The notes: generated from the sequence alone by a model not told the origin. A stretch of DNA of 18,673 nt from CBDUBU01 sp965365465 (GCA_965365465.1 CBDUBU010000044.1:1-18673), one strand, 5' to 3'. Counted from the first letter of the stretch, positions 5,806-14,119 are shown. Numbers and translations: made by a program.

Positions 5806-8269
5806 GGGTATAGTTGCCGGGATCCACCTTGCCGACATCGATCTCTGCGTGCTCCTGTGGGGAAGCTTCGGCGCCGGTGCGCTCGGTGCGCAGGCTCAGG
5901 GCCGGCTGGTCTCCGCCGCCGAACAGGCCGAGCACTTTTTTCCGTTCCTTTTCCGGCGTCAGCGTGTACTCGACAGTATACCGGGTCTGATCGTCGCCGT
6001 CGCGGGTGAGGTTGTACACCTCAAAGTAGAGGTAAACCGGCTGGCGCACCGAAAACCGCCGAAACGGATTCGCCGATATGTACAGATCGCCCTTGTTGAA
6101 CCGGCTCGGCCCGATGGTAGGTTTGATCGAACTTGCAGGAAGCAGATCGCTCATCAGCAGACCATTGCCTGAGTAGTCAGGCATTGCATAATCGAAGCGG
6201 TACCCTCCGAGGCGGCTCGTCTGTACCGGGCGGCTGTGAAAGGCGACGTGGTAGGAATCCGCAGCCGCCGTCAGCCCGCAGAAATCGATAGCGGCAGCCT
6301 CTTCGTCCGGCACAGGCGGCATATGCTTGACCAGGGCATCCTCCCGGACAGGAGTCCATTCCGTGTCGAACAGGGCGCATCCTACTTCCACATCGACGGT
6401 ATTTACACCGGAGCCGATCTCGCGGGTGAGCCGCCCGATAGGCAGAGCGAAGTGAACTTCCAGCCGCGTCTTTTTGTCTCTGTCCCGAAAAGCGGCCAGC
6501 ACGTAGGGCGCCTCCAGCGGCTTGACTTCCTCTTGCCAGGTGTGCCGGTCGGTGGTCAGGCCGAGAGAAACGAATTCACGGCTGTTCTCGACCATCTCTT
6601 CCCGGAAGGTAATCAGGTCGAAGGTAGGCGCGTTCGGGCTCCTGCCCGGCTCCTGCCCGCTCAGGGTGGGCGGCTCGACCGTAGTGGTGGAAAGGGCTGT
6701 CGGGTCAGCCTCCCCGGAAGTGGTCTGCCCGCCCTGTGCAATCACCTGTTCGCTGGTGCTTCTGACGTTCTGCACATTCCGCTCCGCCTGCTCCCGTTGC
6801 TGCCGGAGCGTCCGCCCGACTGCGGCCAGGCGCGCATAAACCCCTCCCCACCCTTCGCGGTCTTCCAGCATGTTCAGGTTTGTGATGGCGGGCGTGATGC
6901 GCCAGTTGTTGGCTCCTGCTCCACGATCAATGACGAAATGGAAGTCCATCAATGGCGTCCGATAGCGCCACGATTCATTGGGGACCCAACCGGCCTCGAA
7001 TGACTGATCTACAGGCAGCCAGTCGGCCTTTGGAGTGGCGGTGGTCTGCGTTGAAAAGAAGTTCATGTCGCCCGACACCGTGACGATGCGATCATCCGGC
7101 TCCCCATGCCGGAGATAGATCAATCCCTTGTCATTGAACTCCTGGTTCAAGGCGTAGGCTGCCGGAAAGTCAAGCTCATTCAGCTTGTCCGGATCGTTGT
7201 TCCAGAAGCGCAGCCCGTCGAAGACGTATTCCTTTTCGGCTGTCTGGAGCCGCCGGTAGTGCTCGGTCATGCGAGCGTTTTCACGACCCGCGGGAACGGG
7301 GTCGCGGCGCGCCCAGAAGGCTTTGAAAAACGACCGGTAAGCCTCTGGCGTGCGTAGGGCGCGGTAGTGCTCCAGTTCAGCGTCGTTGAAGAGGTACTTG
7401 AAATCCTCCACGACGAGGTGCGCCTGAGAGGGCGTCCTGATCTCCTCGATGGCCTGTTCGACCCGTTCCTGCCCGCGCAGGGGCTGGTCCAGCGCATAAA
7501 AGATCCGCGCCGATGCAAGCAAAACCGGCTGGCGCGGGATGGTCAGTGTACGGCCAAGCATCGCTTCATAAACGGCGCCTGCCTCAGCAAGCTTGCCCTG
7601 CCGCCGCAACAACTCGCCGCGCATGAACTCGCCGTACTCAGACGGGTTCGCCTCCAGCCAGGCCAGCGCCTTTTCGGGGCGGGTATGGTTCAGGAAGGTC
7701 TGGTAGAGCATGAACAAGCCCCGGCGCGGCTCGTCCAGTTCGGGCTTGAGCAGGATTTGCATATGCCCCAGACGCAGTGCGTCTTCGTAGTCGCTGCCGT
7801 ACCGCCGGAGCAGCGCGTACTGGTACAGAACGTCCCGGTACGATGAATCCCGGCGCAGCACCCACTCGAACTCTTCCCGCGCATTGGCCCATTCCGGGAT
7901 TCCGGACAGCGCGTGAAACTTGGCTAGCTCGCGGTGAACCATCGCCCGGAGGTAATGAGCTTCCATGTTATCCGGAGCGAGCGCAAGCGCATGGTCGAGT
8001 CTGGCGCCGGCTTCCGGCCAGTCGCCTTTTTCGTAAGCAACCTTTGCCAGTCCGATATGACCGTCCGGAAGCCCGGCCTCCATTTGCACGGCTTCGCGGT
8101 AGGCATCGGCGGCCTCGCCGAAGCTGCCCTGATCGAGAAAAGCATCTCCACGGGCCGCCCAGTCCGCAGCGGTCAGGGTTTGCGCCTGCACCTGAACCGT
8201 TTGAAAAACCACGAAGAGCGCAAACAGAGCACTCAGGAGCACAGGCAGGTTACGGAGAAGGGCCTTCAT
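5732..8269 (-). CDS. Secreted TPR and GWxTD-domain protein
   Basis: The protein has 845 residues. I chose the ATG at 8269 over an in-frame GTG nine bases upstream because it begins a clean signal peptide (MKALLRNLPVLL, hydrophobic to about residue 25, then QVQAQ). Residues about 35-270 form tetratricopeptide-like helical repeats (for example DQGSFGEAADAYREAV, KGDWPEAGARLDHALALAPD). The GWxTD domain follows: FWARRDP at about 318-324 and FNDKGLIYLRHGEPD at about 378-392. The eponymous GWxTD residues are replaced by QEFND, although the following G-x-I-Y-x-x-x-G-E-P-D is kept. The C-terminal third is beta-rich. The family is known from Bacteroidota-like and Acidobacteria-like genomes and its function is unknown; an envelope location is inferred. 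The 3' end overlaps the convergent phosphoribosyltransferase gene by 74 bases. Confidence 0.9.
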   Translation of the reverse strand: MKALLRNLPVLLSALFALFVVFQTVQVQAQTLTAADWAARGDAFLDQGSFGEAADAYREAVQMEAGLPDGHIGLAKVAYEKGDWPEAGARLDHALALAPDNMEAHYLRAMVHRELAKFHALSGIPEWANAREEFEWVLRRDSSYRDVLYQYALLRRYGSDYEDALRLGHMQILLKPELDEPRRGLFMLYQTFLNHTRPEKALAWLEANPSEYGEFMRGELLRRQGKLAEAGAVYEAMLGRTLTIPRQPVLLASARIFYALDQPLRGQERVEQAIEEIRTPSQAHLVVEDFKYLFNDAELEHYRALRTPEAYRSFFKAFWARRDPVPAGRENARMTEHYRRLQTAEKEYVFDGLRFWNNDPDKLNELDFPAAYALNQEFNDKGLIYLRHGEPDDRIVTVSGDMNFFSTQTTATPKADWLPVDQSFEAGWVPNESWRYRTPLMDFHFVIDRGAGANNWRITPAITNLNMLEDREGWGGVYARLAAVGRTLRQQREQAERNVQNVRSTSEQVIAQGGQTTSGEADPTALSTTTVEPPTLSGQEPGRSPNAPTFDLITFREEMVENSREFVSLGLTTDRHTWQEEVKPLEAPYVLAAFRDRDKKTRLEVHFALPIGRLTREIGSGVNTVDVEVGCALFDTEWTPVREDALVKHMPPVPDEEAAAIDFCGLTAAADSYHVAFHSRPVQTSRLGGYRFDYAMPDYSGNGLLMSDLLPASSIKPTIGPSRFNKGDLYISANPFRRFSVRQPVYLYFEVYNLTRDGDDQTRYTVEYTLTPEKERKKVLGLFGGGDQPALSLRTERTGAEASPQEHAEIDVGKVDPGNYTLTVAVKNELSGEETQRSIALELTE

Positions 8270-8299
8270 GGAACACACCAGAGGTTCGATCTGCGAAAA

Positions 8300-8322
8300 G
8301 GCGTTCAGCGCCGTTGAACGCC
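8300..8322. repeat. Inverted repeat GGCGTTCA-N7-TGAACGCC before the GWxTD gene
   Basis: Perfect 8-base arms with a 7-base spacer lie 31 bases upstream of the ATG at 8269. The repeat could form a leader hairpin or be a protein-binding site. No T-run follows on the minus strand beyond the sequence CCTTTTCG, so a terminator is less likely. Confidence 0.4.
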
Positions 8323-8457
8323 GGTCAGGGTGACGCAGCCCTTTTGTACAAAGGTGTTACGTCCTCTGATACTCTAATACGGAAACGCTTCCGATGATTC
8401 CACGATCCCTGTCTATTTTCACCTGTACGGCCTCAATGGAAAAGAAGCCATTGTCTT

Positions 8458-8901
8458 TCAGGCGCGGCGCACCTTTCCGTATTCTATCATCAGGCAGCGG
8501 TCCTGCACCACCTGGATTCCGGCGCGAGCGAGCGCCTCGGCCACCGCATCGTTTCTGATGCCGGACTGGAGCCACACCGCCCCCGGACGCTTTTCCAGCA
8601 AATCATCCAGATGAGCCGGCAGGTCTTCGGCGCGGCGGAATACGTCTACGAGGTTAATTTCACCTGGAACGGCTGCCAGGCTCCGGTAAACGGGCCGGCC
8701 CAGAATGTGCGTGACAGCAGGTTCGTACACCGGCACGGGCACAATCTCCAGACCCGCCTCCAGCAGCGCCGCAGGCACGTAATAAGCCGGTTTGGTGCGG
8801 CAGCGCTCCGAGCGGATGCCGAGCACGGCAACCCGCCTGATTTTCGCAAGGAGTTGGCTGATCTGAGAAGGCGTGACCAGCAGATTGTCCTTCCAGTCCA
8901 T
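8458..8901 (-). CDS. CoA-binding protein (CoA_binding_2 / YccU-like)
   Basis: The 147-residue cytoplasmic protein has a Rossmann-like fold. Family landmarks include RVAVLGIRSE (about residues 23-32, first strand and glycine loop), PVYRSLAAVP, INLVDVFRRAED, AVWLQSGIRND and the ending VVQDRCLMIEYG. The family resembles the CoA-binding domain of succinyl-CoA synthetase; its physiological role is poorly defined. I chose the ATG at 8901, which gives the usual length and leaves the SRP RNA gene upstream clear. A longer in-frame reading from a TTG at 8940 would run into that RNA's 3' end and terminator. No Shine-Dalgarno is visible. Confidence 0.92.
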   Translation of the reverse strand: MDWKDNLLVTPSQISQLLAKIRRVAVLGIRSERCRTKPAYYVPAALLEAGLEIVPVPVYEPAVTHILGRPVYRSLAAVPGEINLVDVFRRAEDLPAHLDDLLEKRPGAVWLQSGIRNDAVAEALARAGIQVVQDRCLMIEYGKVRRA

Positions 8902-8923
8902 TGTATGGCGCCTGGTGAAAGAG

Positions 8924-8941
8924 AAAATAAAAAGGGGCAAG
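8924..8941 (-). terminator. T-run ending the SRP RNA
   Basis: The closing arm CTTGCCCC of the SRP RNA terminal helix is followed by TTTTTATTTT on the minus strand. The RNA's own long helix plus this T-run fits an intrinsic terminator. The site lies just before the CoA-binding protein gene, which therefore probably has its own promoter or depends on read-through. Confidence 0.65.
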
Positions 8942-9032
8942 CTACCCGTGTCGCGCCGCTTCGACTCCCTACCGCTGCTACCTTCCGGTCCTGACGGGTT
9001 TCAGGAGGAGCTGGCCGCACGGGACTTGCCCC
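8934..9032 (-). ncRNA. ffs: Bacterial small signal recognition particle RNA (4.5S type)
   Basis: This is the RNA core of the signal recognition particle, which binds Ffh and targets membrane proteins. The minus strand carries the signature of helix 8, GTCAGGACCGGAAGGTAGCAG (8994-8974), with the GGAA tetraloop. The ends pair: GGGGCAAG (9032-9025) with CTTGCCCC (8941-8934), then CCCGTG (9023-9018) with CACGGG (8950-8945). This gives a single long hairpin of about 99 nt with no Alu domain, typical of Gram-negative bacteria. T5-A-T4 follows directly (8933-8924). A TAGTTTG box at 9050-9044, about 12 bases upstream of the 5' end, may be part of the promoter. Confidence 0.93.
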
Positions 9033-9146
9033 TGAAGTGCTCGCAAACTACAGACGGAAACGCAGGTTCCTGCCTTTTTTACATTTCTGTATCGAGAAAC
9101 TCTTTTCGTTCCCGAACCGGTCGCCTGCCGGCTGCAACCGAGCTTT

Positions 9147-11528
9147 TTATTCGTAGCGAAGGCTCTTGACCGGATCAGACAAAGCGGCCCGCACCGCCTG
9201 ATAGCTAACCGTCGCCAGGGCGATCAACAGCGCCAGCGCCCCCGCTGCCAGGAACACCGCCGGCCCGATCTCGATGCGGTAGGCGAAGTCTTCGAGCCAC
9301 TTGCTCATGCCGAAGTAGGTGATCGGGCACGCGATGATAAAGCCCACCAGCACCAGCACGACGAAATCCTTGGTCAGTAAGGTTACAATGCCCGGTACGC
9401 TCGCGCCGAGCGCCTTGCGGATGCCGATTTCTTTCGTGCGTTGTTCGGCGGTGAAGGTTGCCAGGCCAAAGAGTCCGAGGCAGGCAATCAGGATAGCCAG
9501 ACCCGAAAAATAGCTGAAAATACGCGCCAGGCGTTCTTCCCCACGATACGCTGCGTCGAATGACTGGTCGGCAAACTGATACTCTATCGGCCATTCGGGA
9601 TAGATCTGGCTCCATGTGGCGCGAATGAAATCGACCGTAGCCTGGAGCCGTTCCGGTGAGACGCGCACCAGATAATTGCGGACCTCGTTCGGATCTATGA
9701 AAAAGATGACAGGCTCGACTGCCTCGTGCAGCGACGACATATTGAAATCCTTCACAACCCCGATTAGCGTTCCATTATTCGATCTCAATTGCAGTTGCCG
9801 TCCGACAGCTTCCTCCGCGGAGGCAACGGCGCCGGGCGTCTTCTCCAGCAACAGACGCAGCGCCGTTTCATTCAGGACAAAGGCGCTCGAATCAGAAGGA
9901 AAATCCCGAGAGAACACACGTCCGGCAACCTTCTCTACCTTGAGCACTTCAAAAAAATCATGTCCTACGGAGACGGTGCGAACAGGCGCAAAGGCATCTG
10001 CCGGAGCGCCCTCAAAGCTCACACCGCTCCCGTCAAGCAACTCACTTGGCAGGCTCTCGGATGAACTGCTCACTCCTGTCACGTTCCGATTCTCTAACAG
10101 CGCAGCCCTGAATGCCTCGTACTTCGGCAGCATACGCTCGTCCCGCACGGGCAAGACCAGCACCTGCTCTTTGTCAAAGCCCATGCCTGCGCTGCGCAGA
10201 TAGTCGAGTTGGGCCAGCACGACAAGCGTTCCTGCAATGAGAACAATGGAGGCGCCAAACTGGAAAACAACAAGTCCCTTGCGCAACAGGGCGCCCTTCT
10301 GACGGGTAATTCGGCCTCCCTTGAGGACTTTCACCGGCCTGAAAGCCGACAACACAAAAGCGGGATAACTGCCGGCAAGCAGACCTACGATCAAGGTGAG
10401 AGCCAGAAGCGCGGTTGCCGTACGCCCGTCCATCAGCGCAGCGAGAGAAACAGCCTTGCCGGAGATCGCCCGAAACGCAGGCAGGGCAAGCGAGGCGAGG
10501 GCAAAAGCGAGCGCCAGCGCAATGAACGAAAGCACCACGGATTCCGTCAGAAATTGCTGCGCCACCTGAAGGCGATGCGCCCCTGCCGCCTTACGGATTC
10601 CCACCTCCTTTGCCCGCACAGCAGAGCGGGCGGTAGCCAGGTTCATGAAATTGATGCAGGCAATCGCCAGAATGAACAGCGCAATGGCTGAAAAGAGGTA
10701 AACAGAGGAGGCGTTGCCGTTTGCCTCCAACTCCATGTTGTGATGCGAGTGCAGGTGGATCTGTGTGAGCGGCTGGAGGCTGAGTCTGGCTCCGTTCCAG
10801 CGATCCCCGGCATGCCGTTCGATGAAATCGGGAATTTGCGCTTCCAGCCGGGCTGCATCGTACCCTTCGGGCATCGTCAAATACGTGTAGATCCCGTTGT
10901 TGTCCCAGGCATCATCATAATTCAATATCTCCAGCGCGTCCAGAGTGGCCCAGGATGCCAGTATGGAAAAATGAAAATGAGCATTATCAGGGGCAGGCGC
11001 TATAAGGCCGGTCACCTCCACTTCAAACCGGTTGTCGAACTGCAAAACCTTCCCGACCGGGTCCTCGCTGCCAAAGTACCGGCGGGCTGTTTCTTCGGTA
11101 ATGACAGCGGTGAATGGTTGCGCAAGCGCGGCTGTAGCATCGCCCCGCAACAAGGGAAAGGAAAACGTTTCAAGGAAACCAGGCGTCACAAAGAAGATTT
11201 GCGGCTCTCTGAACCTGCGTTCCTCGTACCGCACCAGACTGCTGTAAGGCAGCATCCGCGTCACAGCGATCTCGGGGAAGTCCGTTTCGAAGCGCCGAAC
11301 AAACGGCGGGTTCGTGGCAGGCACGCTGAAGTCTCCCCAGTCACTCGTAATGCGATAAATGCGCTCCGCGTTTTCATGGAACCGGTCGTAACTGAGTTCA
11401 TCTCGTACATAGAGCAGGATAAGCAGGCAGCAGGCCATCCCCGCGGCCAGCCCGGCCACGTTGATGAACGTATAGCCCTTGTGACGACTCAGGTTGCGAA
11501 AAGCGATCTTGAGATAATTTTTCAGCAT
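9147..11528 (-). CDS. ABC transporter permease, FtsX/MacB family
   Basis: The 793-residue inner-membrane protein probably works with a separate ATPase that is not in view. The start MLKNYLKIAFRNLSRHKGYT at 11528 is the standard N-terminus of this family; the 50 codons upstream in the same frame are not conserved-looking. Order: TM helix about 20-41, periplasmic MacB-PCD-like domain about 45-270, three TM helices at about 276-393 (with the coupling segment EVGIRKAAGA near 308-317), a TM helix at about 420-440 opening the second half, another periplasmic domain, then three TM helices at the C-terminus with TKEIGIRKALGAS. The duplicated architecture (8 TM) is typical of Bacteroidota-like FtsX permeases, which are often annotated for antimicrobial peptide or lipoprotein transport. 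The substrate cannot be told. Confidence 0.93.
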   Translation of the reverse strand: MLKNYLKIAFRNLSRHKGYTFINVAGLAAGMACCLLILLYVRDELSYDRFHENAERIYRITSDWGDFSVPATNPPFVRRFETDFPEIAVTRMLPYSSLVRYEERRFREPQIFFVTPGFLETFSFPLLRGDATAALAQPFTAVITEETARRYFGSEDPVGKVLQFDNRFEVEVTGLIAPAPDNAHFHFSILASWATLDALEILNYDDAWDNNGIYTYLTMPEGYDAARLEAQIPDFIERHAGDRWNGARLSLQPLTQIHLHSHHNMELEANGNASSVYLFSAIALFILAIACINFMNLATARSAVRAKEVGIRKAAGAHRLQVAQQFLTESVVLSFIALALAFALASLALPAFRAISGKAVSLAALMDGRTATALLALTLIVGLLAGSYPAFVLSAFRPVKVLKGGRITRQKGALLRKGLVVFQFGASIVLIAGTLVVLAQLDYLRSAGMGFDKEQVLVLPVRDERMLPKYEAFRAALLENRNVTGVSSSSESLPSELLDGSGVSFEGAPADAFAPVRTVSVGHDFFEVLKVEKVAGRVFSRDFPSDSSAFVLNETALRLLLEKTPGAVASAEEAVGRQLQLRSNNGTLIGVVKDFNMSSLHEAVEPVIFFIDPNEVRNYLVRVSPERLQATVDFIRATWSQIYPEWPIEYQFADQSFDAAYRGEERLARIFSYFSGLAILIACLGLFGLATFTAEQRTKEIGIRKALGASVPGIVTLLTKDFVVLVLVGFIIACPITYFGMSKWLEDFAYRIEIGPAVFLAAGALALLIALATVSYQAVRAALSDPVKSLRYE

Positions 11529-11639
11529 GACGGGGAACGGGCTTGCTGGAACGGAAGGAGGCTGATGCTCCTTCAAAAGTGGCGCCACCTGCCGTTTCCC
11601 CGGCCTGCGGATGACAACAGGACGTTCCAGCCAGATCGT

Positions 11640-11678
11640 GTGTTCGCTTATGGTACAGGGGTGTCCGTCAGCGAACAC
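11640..11678. repeat. Inverted repeat GTGTTCGC-N23-GCGAACAC
   Basis: Exact 8-base arms lie at 11640-11647 and 11671-11678, about 110 bases upstream of the permease start. The inner part contains ACAGGGGTGTCCGT, which adds weak further symmetry. It is a possible operator or leader hairpin for the permease gene; no family consensus was recognised. Confidence 0.35.
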
Positions 11679-11732
11679 CTTCTGTTTGGCAAGAAGAAGT
11701 CTGAAGCGATTCGATGACAGGGATGACGCCAG

Positions 11733-11772
11733 GCTGCCTCAACCTCATTCTTTTTTGTGAGGTTAAGGCAGC
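11733..11772. repeat. 15-bp stem-loop with one mismatch
   Basis: GCTGCCTCAACCTCA (11733-11747) pairs with TGAGGTTAAGGCAGC (11758-11772) with a single C-A mismatch, around a loop containing six T. No T-run follows on either side, so a classic intrinsic terminator is not clear. It lies 79 bases beyond the stop of the small gene at 11851 and may be a bidirectional terminator or mRNA 3'-end hairpin. Confidence 0.5.
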
Positions 11773-11850
11773 TTCTCCGGCGCCACTGATCAGATGCATC
11801 AGGAAAAGACCCGGGTGCAGATGTTGACCGTCGAACCAGGAGATAAAGCG

Positions 11851-12090
11851 TCACTCTGCGGAACCTGCCAGAGCAGCCGCAGAAAGCCCGATGTTTGGAT
11901 GCATTGAGACAGGACGTATACTTTCAGCACGCTCCCGCTCGGCCAGCGCCAGATAGTGGCCGGCCTGCCGGTCGAGAAAGAGCACCCGCACCTTCCAGCC
12001 TTCCCCGCACAACCGCTGATACCCAGGCTCATTCTCAATGCCGCCCTCACCCGTAATCTCGATGAGGACATGGCGCGTTTCCTTTCTCAT
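11851..12090 (-). CDS. Small hypothetical protein
   Basis: The 79-residue protein starts at ATG 12090 (MRKETRHVLIEITGEGG) and is not recognised. It is mostly soluble, with a mixed charged composition and a central stretch KVRVLFLDRQAGHYLALAE that could be strand-helix. There are no signal peptide, TM helix or cysteine motifs. The frame has more protein-like composition than the overlapping frame at 11799-12071. A perfect palindrome TGTAAACGTTTACA ends directly upstream at 12101, and AT-rich promoter-like sequence precedes it, which supports an expressed, regulated unit. The ATG at 12090 was preferred over the upstream in-frame start at 12135 because the latter would place the palindrome inside the coding sequence. 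Confidence 0.5.
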   Translation of the reverse strand: MRKETRHVLIEITGEGGIENEPGYQRLCGEGWKVRVLFLDRQAGHYLALAERERAESIRPVSMHPNIGLSAAALAGSAE

Positions 12091-12100
12091 AAACGTCGGA

Positions 12101-12114
12101 TGTAAACGTTTACA
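12101..12114. promoter_or_regulatory. Perfect palindrome TGTAAACGTTTACA, LacI-family-type operator
   Basis: The 14-base perfect palindrome has a central AAACGTTT, the hallmark of LacI/GalR-family operators. It lies 10 bases upstream of the ATG at 12090, with AT-rich sequence (TATATTGATATATTATG on the minus strand) just beyond it. No LacI-family regulator is in the window, so the controlling protein is unknown. Confidence 0.6.
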
Positions 12115-12182
12115 TATAGTTTCATAATATATCAATATACGACGGAAACGCGCATTGTTGCGCTGCCTGGAGATTCTGCGCT

Positions 12183-12223
12183 AAAAAATTCGGTTTTAGC
12201 CCTGAAAAGAAGCCAGAAAACCG
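12183..12223 (-). terminator. Possible intrinsic terminator of the SLC13 transporter gene
   Basis: On the minus strand CGGTTTT (12223-12217) and AAAACCG (12197-12191) form a 7-bp stem with a 19-base loop, followed by AATTTTTTA (T6 at 12188-12183). It lies about 120 bases beyond the transporter stop. The stem is rather weak and AT-rich, so confidence is moderate. Confidence 0.45.
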
Positions 12224-12340
12224 CGTCCGGCGTGTCATGCTGAACGCGGTGGAGCGTCTGTGCCATGAAAACGGCAGCATTTGCGGCTGGTCTCTGCCCG
12301 ACCCTGGGATGGTCTTCAACACACCCGGCAGGTTTCTCGA

Positions 12341-14119
12341 TCAGAAGTAGATGAGCCAGATCATACTGATCGTGGTTATCGCAACGATCAGGTTTACGTA
12401 AATCCCTGTCGTTATATAATCAGAAAAGCGGTATCCTCCGGCAGCCATCACCATCAGGTTCGTCTGGTAGCCGATCGGCGTGAGAAAGCTGGCCGAGGCG
12501 GAGATAGCCACGGCGATGGCGAACGGTTCCGGGCTCATTTGCAGCCCGCTCGCGGCGGCCAGCCCGATTGCCAGCATCAGCGCCGCTGCCGCATTGTTGG
12601 TAACAAACTCGGTCAAAAGACTTGTGGCAATGTACACGGCGGCCAGCACCGCGATAGGTCCCAGCCCCGATGCCCCTGAGATGAGGCCGTCGCCGATGGC
12701 CTGCGCCAGCCCCGACATCTCAATGGCGCGTCCCAGCCCCAGGGCAGCCGCAATGACAATCAGCACCGGAATATCCACCGATTTACGGGCTTCTGCTCCT
12801 GAGAGGCAGCGCGTCACGATCATCGCCAGCGCTCCGACAAAGGCTGTCGTCACGATCGGAGCCAGGCCAATGGCAGATGCAGCGACAACGCCGAGCAGGA
12901 TTGCCAGGGCGAGAGGCGCTTTTCTTTTATTGGGTTTTTCTTTCGGGGGACGGTGCGGCGCCACCAGATAAAACTCATCCCGGTTTGCATTCCACTGCCG
13001 GTCAAATCCATTGGCAGCTTCTACGAGAAGCAGGTCCCCGGCCCGGATGGGAATCCGTCCCAGCGGTCCTTCAACGGTTTCATCCCGCCGCCGGATGCCC
13101 AGCACGACGCCGCGATAGTTCTCGCGGAATCCGACATCACGCAGGGTTCGCCCGACAAGTTGGGAACTCGCCGCCACGACGGCTTCAAAAAGCGGCAGCG
13201 TTGCATTCTCTTTATGCACGATCTCTTCCATCAACCGTTCCAGTCCGGGCCGTTCGAGGAGACGGTCCAGCATGGTGGTGCTGCCCAGCAAGGTAAGCAC
13301 GTCGTCTTCCTGCAAAATCAGTTCGGGAGACGATGGGATAACGCGGTCGCCTCGCCTGACATGGACGACATAAGCATCTGCCAGCGACCGCAGCCCTGCT
13401 TCCTCCAGGGTTTGCCCGATCCCGGAGAAAGTGGAAGCAACCTTTACCTCAAAAAAACACTTGTCCAGACCTTTGCCGATTCCCTCTCCCCGATCTCCCC
13501 GATCCGGCAGCAGGCGATAGCCAAACAGGGAAAAATACAGGATCGTCGCCAGGGCTGCCGGGACGCCGATCAGGGTCAGGTCGAACAACCCCAATCCCTC
13601 ATATCCTGAAGCCTGCAGCAGACCCGATACCAGCAGGTTGGTAGACGTGCCGATCAGGGTGGTCATGCCGCCCACGATGGCTGCAAACGAGAGCGGAATC
13701 ATCAGCTTGGAAGCCGGCACGCCGGTTCGGTCGCACCATGCCTGCACGCGTGGAATGAGCATTGCCACCAGCGGCGTATTGTTGAGAAACGCCGACATGG
13801 AGGCCGTGACGATCATGAGCCGGGAAATGGAGCTTTGCACACCGCCTGATCTGTCAAAAATAAGCTTGTCTACGAAGTCGAGGGCGCCGGTTTTTTGCAC
13901 GCCGGCGGCGACTACAAATAACGACGCCACCGTCAGTACTGCGTTGTTTGCGAATCCGGCCAGCGCCGCATCAGGCGGGAGGATATTGAATAGCAGGAGC
14001 AGGCCCACGCATCCGAGCATCACGAGGTCGGGGCGAGCTACATCTTTGATGAGCGCGACCATCATCAAAATGACGACGCCGAGCGTGACCCATGCCTGCC
14101 ACGTGAGTGCAAAAAGCAT
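12341..14119 (-). CDS. SLC13/DASS-family anion transporter with two RCK_C domains
   Basis: The 592-residue inner-membrane protein probably imports a dicarboxylate, sulfate or similar anion coupled to sodium. The first half has TM helices from MLFALTWQAWVTLGVVILMM, a hairpin-loop motif FLNNTPLVAM (about 111-120) and TLIGTSTNLLVSG (about 154-166). A cytoplasmic insert carries two TrkA_C/RCK_C domains at about 220-285 and 305-367. The second half repeats the membrane unit with EFVTNNAAAALM (about 504-515) and FLTPIGYQTNLMV (about 545-557). The paired N/T-rich loops are the SNT-like substrate and sodium sites of this family. The ATG at 14119 gives the usual family length; the 108 codons upstream in frame are arginine-rich non-membrane sequence in the divergent promoter region. 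RCK_C domains suggest ligand gating. The exact anion cannot be told. Confidence 0.93.
   Translation of the reverse strand: MLFALTWQAWVTLGVVILMMVALIKDVARPDLVMLGCVGLLLLFNILPPDAALAGFANNAVLTVASLFVVAAGVQKTGALDFVDKLIFDRSGGVQSSISRLMIVTASMSAFLNNTPLVAMLIPRVQAWCDRTGVPASKLMIPLSFAAIVGGMTTLIGTSTNLLVSGLLQASGYEGLGLFDLTLIGVPAALATILYFSLFGYRLLPDRGDRGEGIGKGLDKCFFEVKVASTFSGIGQTLEEAGLRSLADAYVVHVRRGDRVIPSSPELILQEDDVLTLLGSTTMLDRLLERPGLERLMEEIVHKENATLPLFEAVVAASSQLVGRTLRDVGFRENYRGVVLGIRRRDETVEGPLGRIPIRAGDLLLVEAANGFDRQWNANRDEFYLVAPHRPPKEKPNKRKAPLALAILLGVVAASAIGLAPIVTTAFVGALAMIVTRCLSGAEARKSVDIPVLIVIAAALGLGRAIEMSGLAQAIGDGLISGASGLGPIAVLAAVYIATSLLTEFVTNNAAAALMLAIGLAAASGLQMSPEPFAIAVAISASASFLTPIGYQTNLMVMAAGGYRFSDYITTGIYVNLIVAITTISMIWLIYF

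Larger units (their letters stand above)
11529..11850. other. 322-base gap without a convincing gene
   Basis: This gap lies between the permease start and the small hypothetical gene. It holds the two hairpins at 11640-11678 and 11733-11772. Short open frames here have no recognisable features and odd composition. The permease promoter should lie here but was not identified. Confidence 0.6.

Noticed and set aside
6236..7003. 255-codon plus-strand open frame inside the GWxTD gene
   Set aside because: High-GC shadow frame opposite a gene with clear domains; arginine- and glycine-rich, with no motif.
8380..8393. CGGAAACGCTTCCG as a second LacI-type operator
   Set aside because: The centre is ACGC rather than ACGT, so the symmetry is broken; it lies over 100 bases from the GWxTD start. 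Too weak to call.
11529..11678. 50-residue N-terminal extension of the FtsX-type permease
   Set aside because: It begins at GTG inside an inverted repeat, while MLKNYLKIAFRN at 11528 is the characteristic N-terminus of the family.
11799..12071. 90-codon minus frame overlapping the small hypothetical gene
   Set aside because: Its composition is rich in Ser, Arg, Cys and Trp as in shadow frames. The frame from 12090 is more protein-like and is preceded by the palindrome.
12122..12322. 66-codon minus frame downstream of the SLC13 gene
   Set aside because: No motif; it overlaps the likely terminator and promoter region and has non-coding composition.
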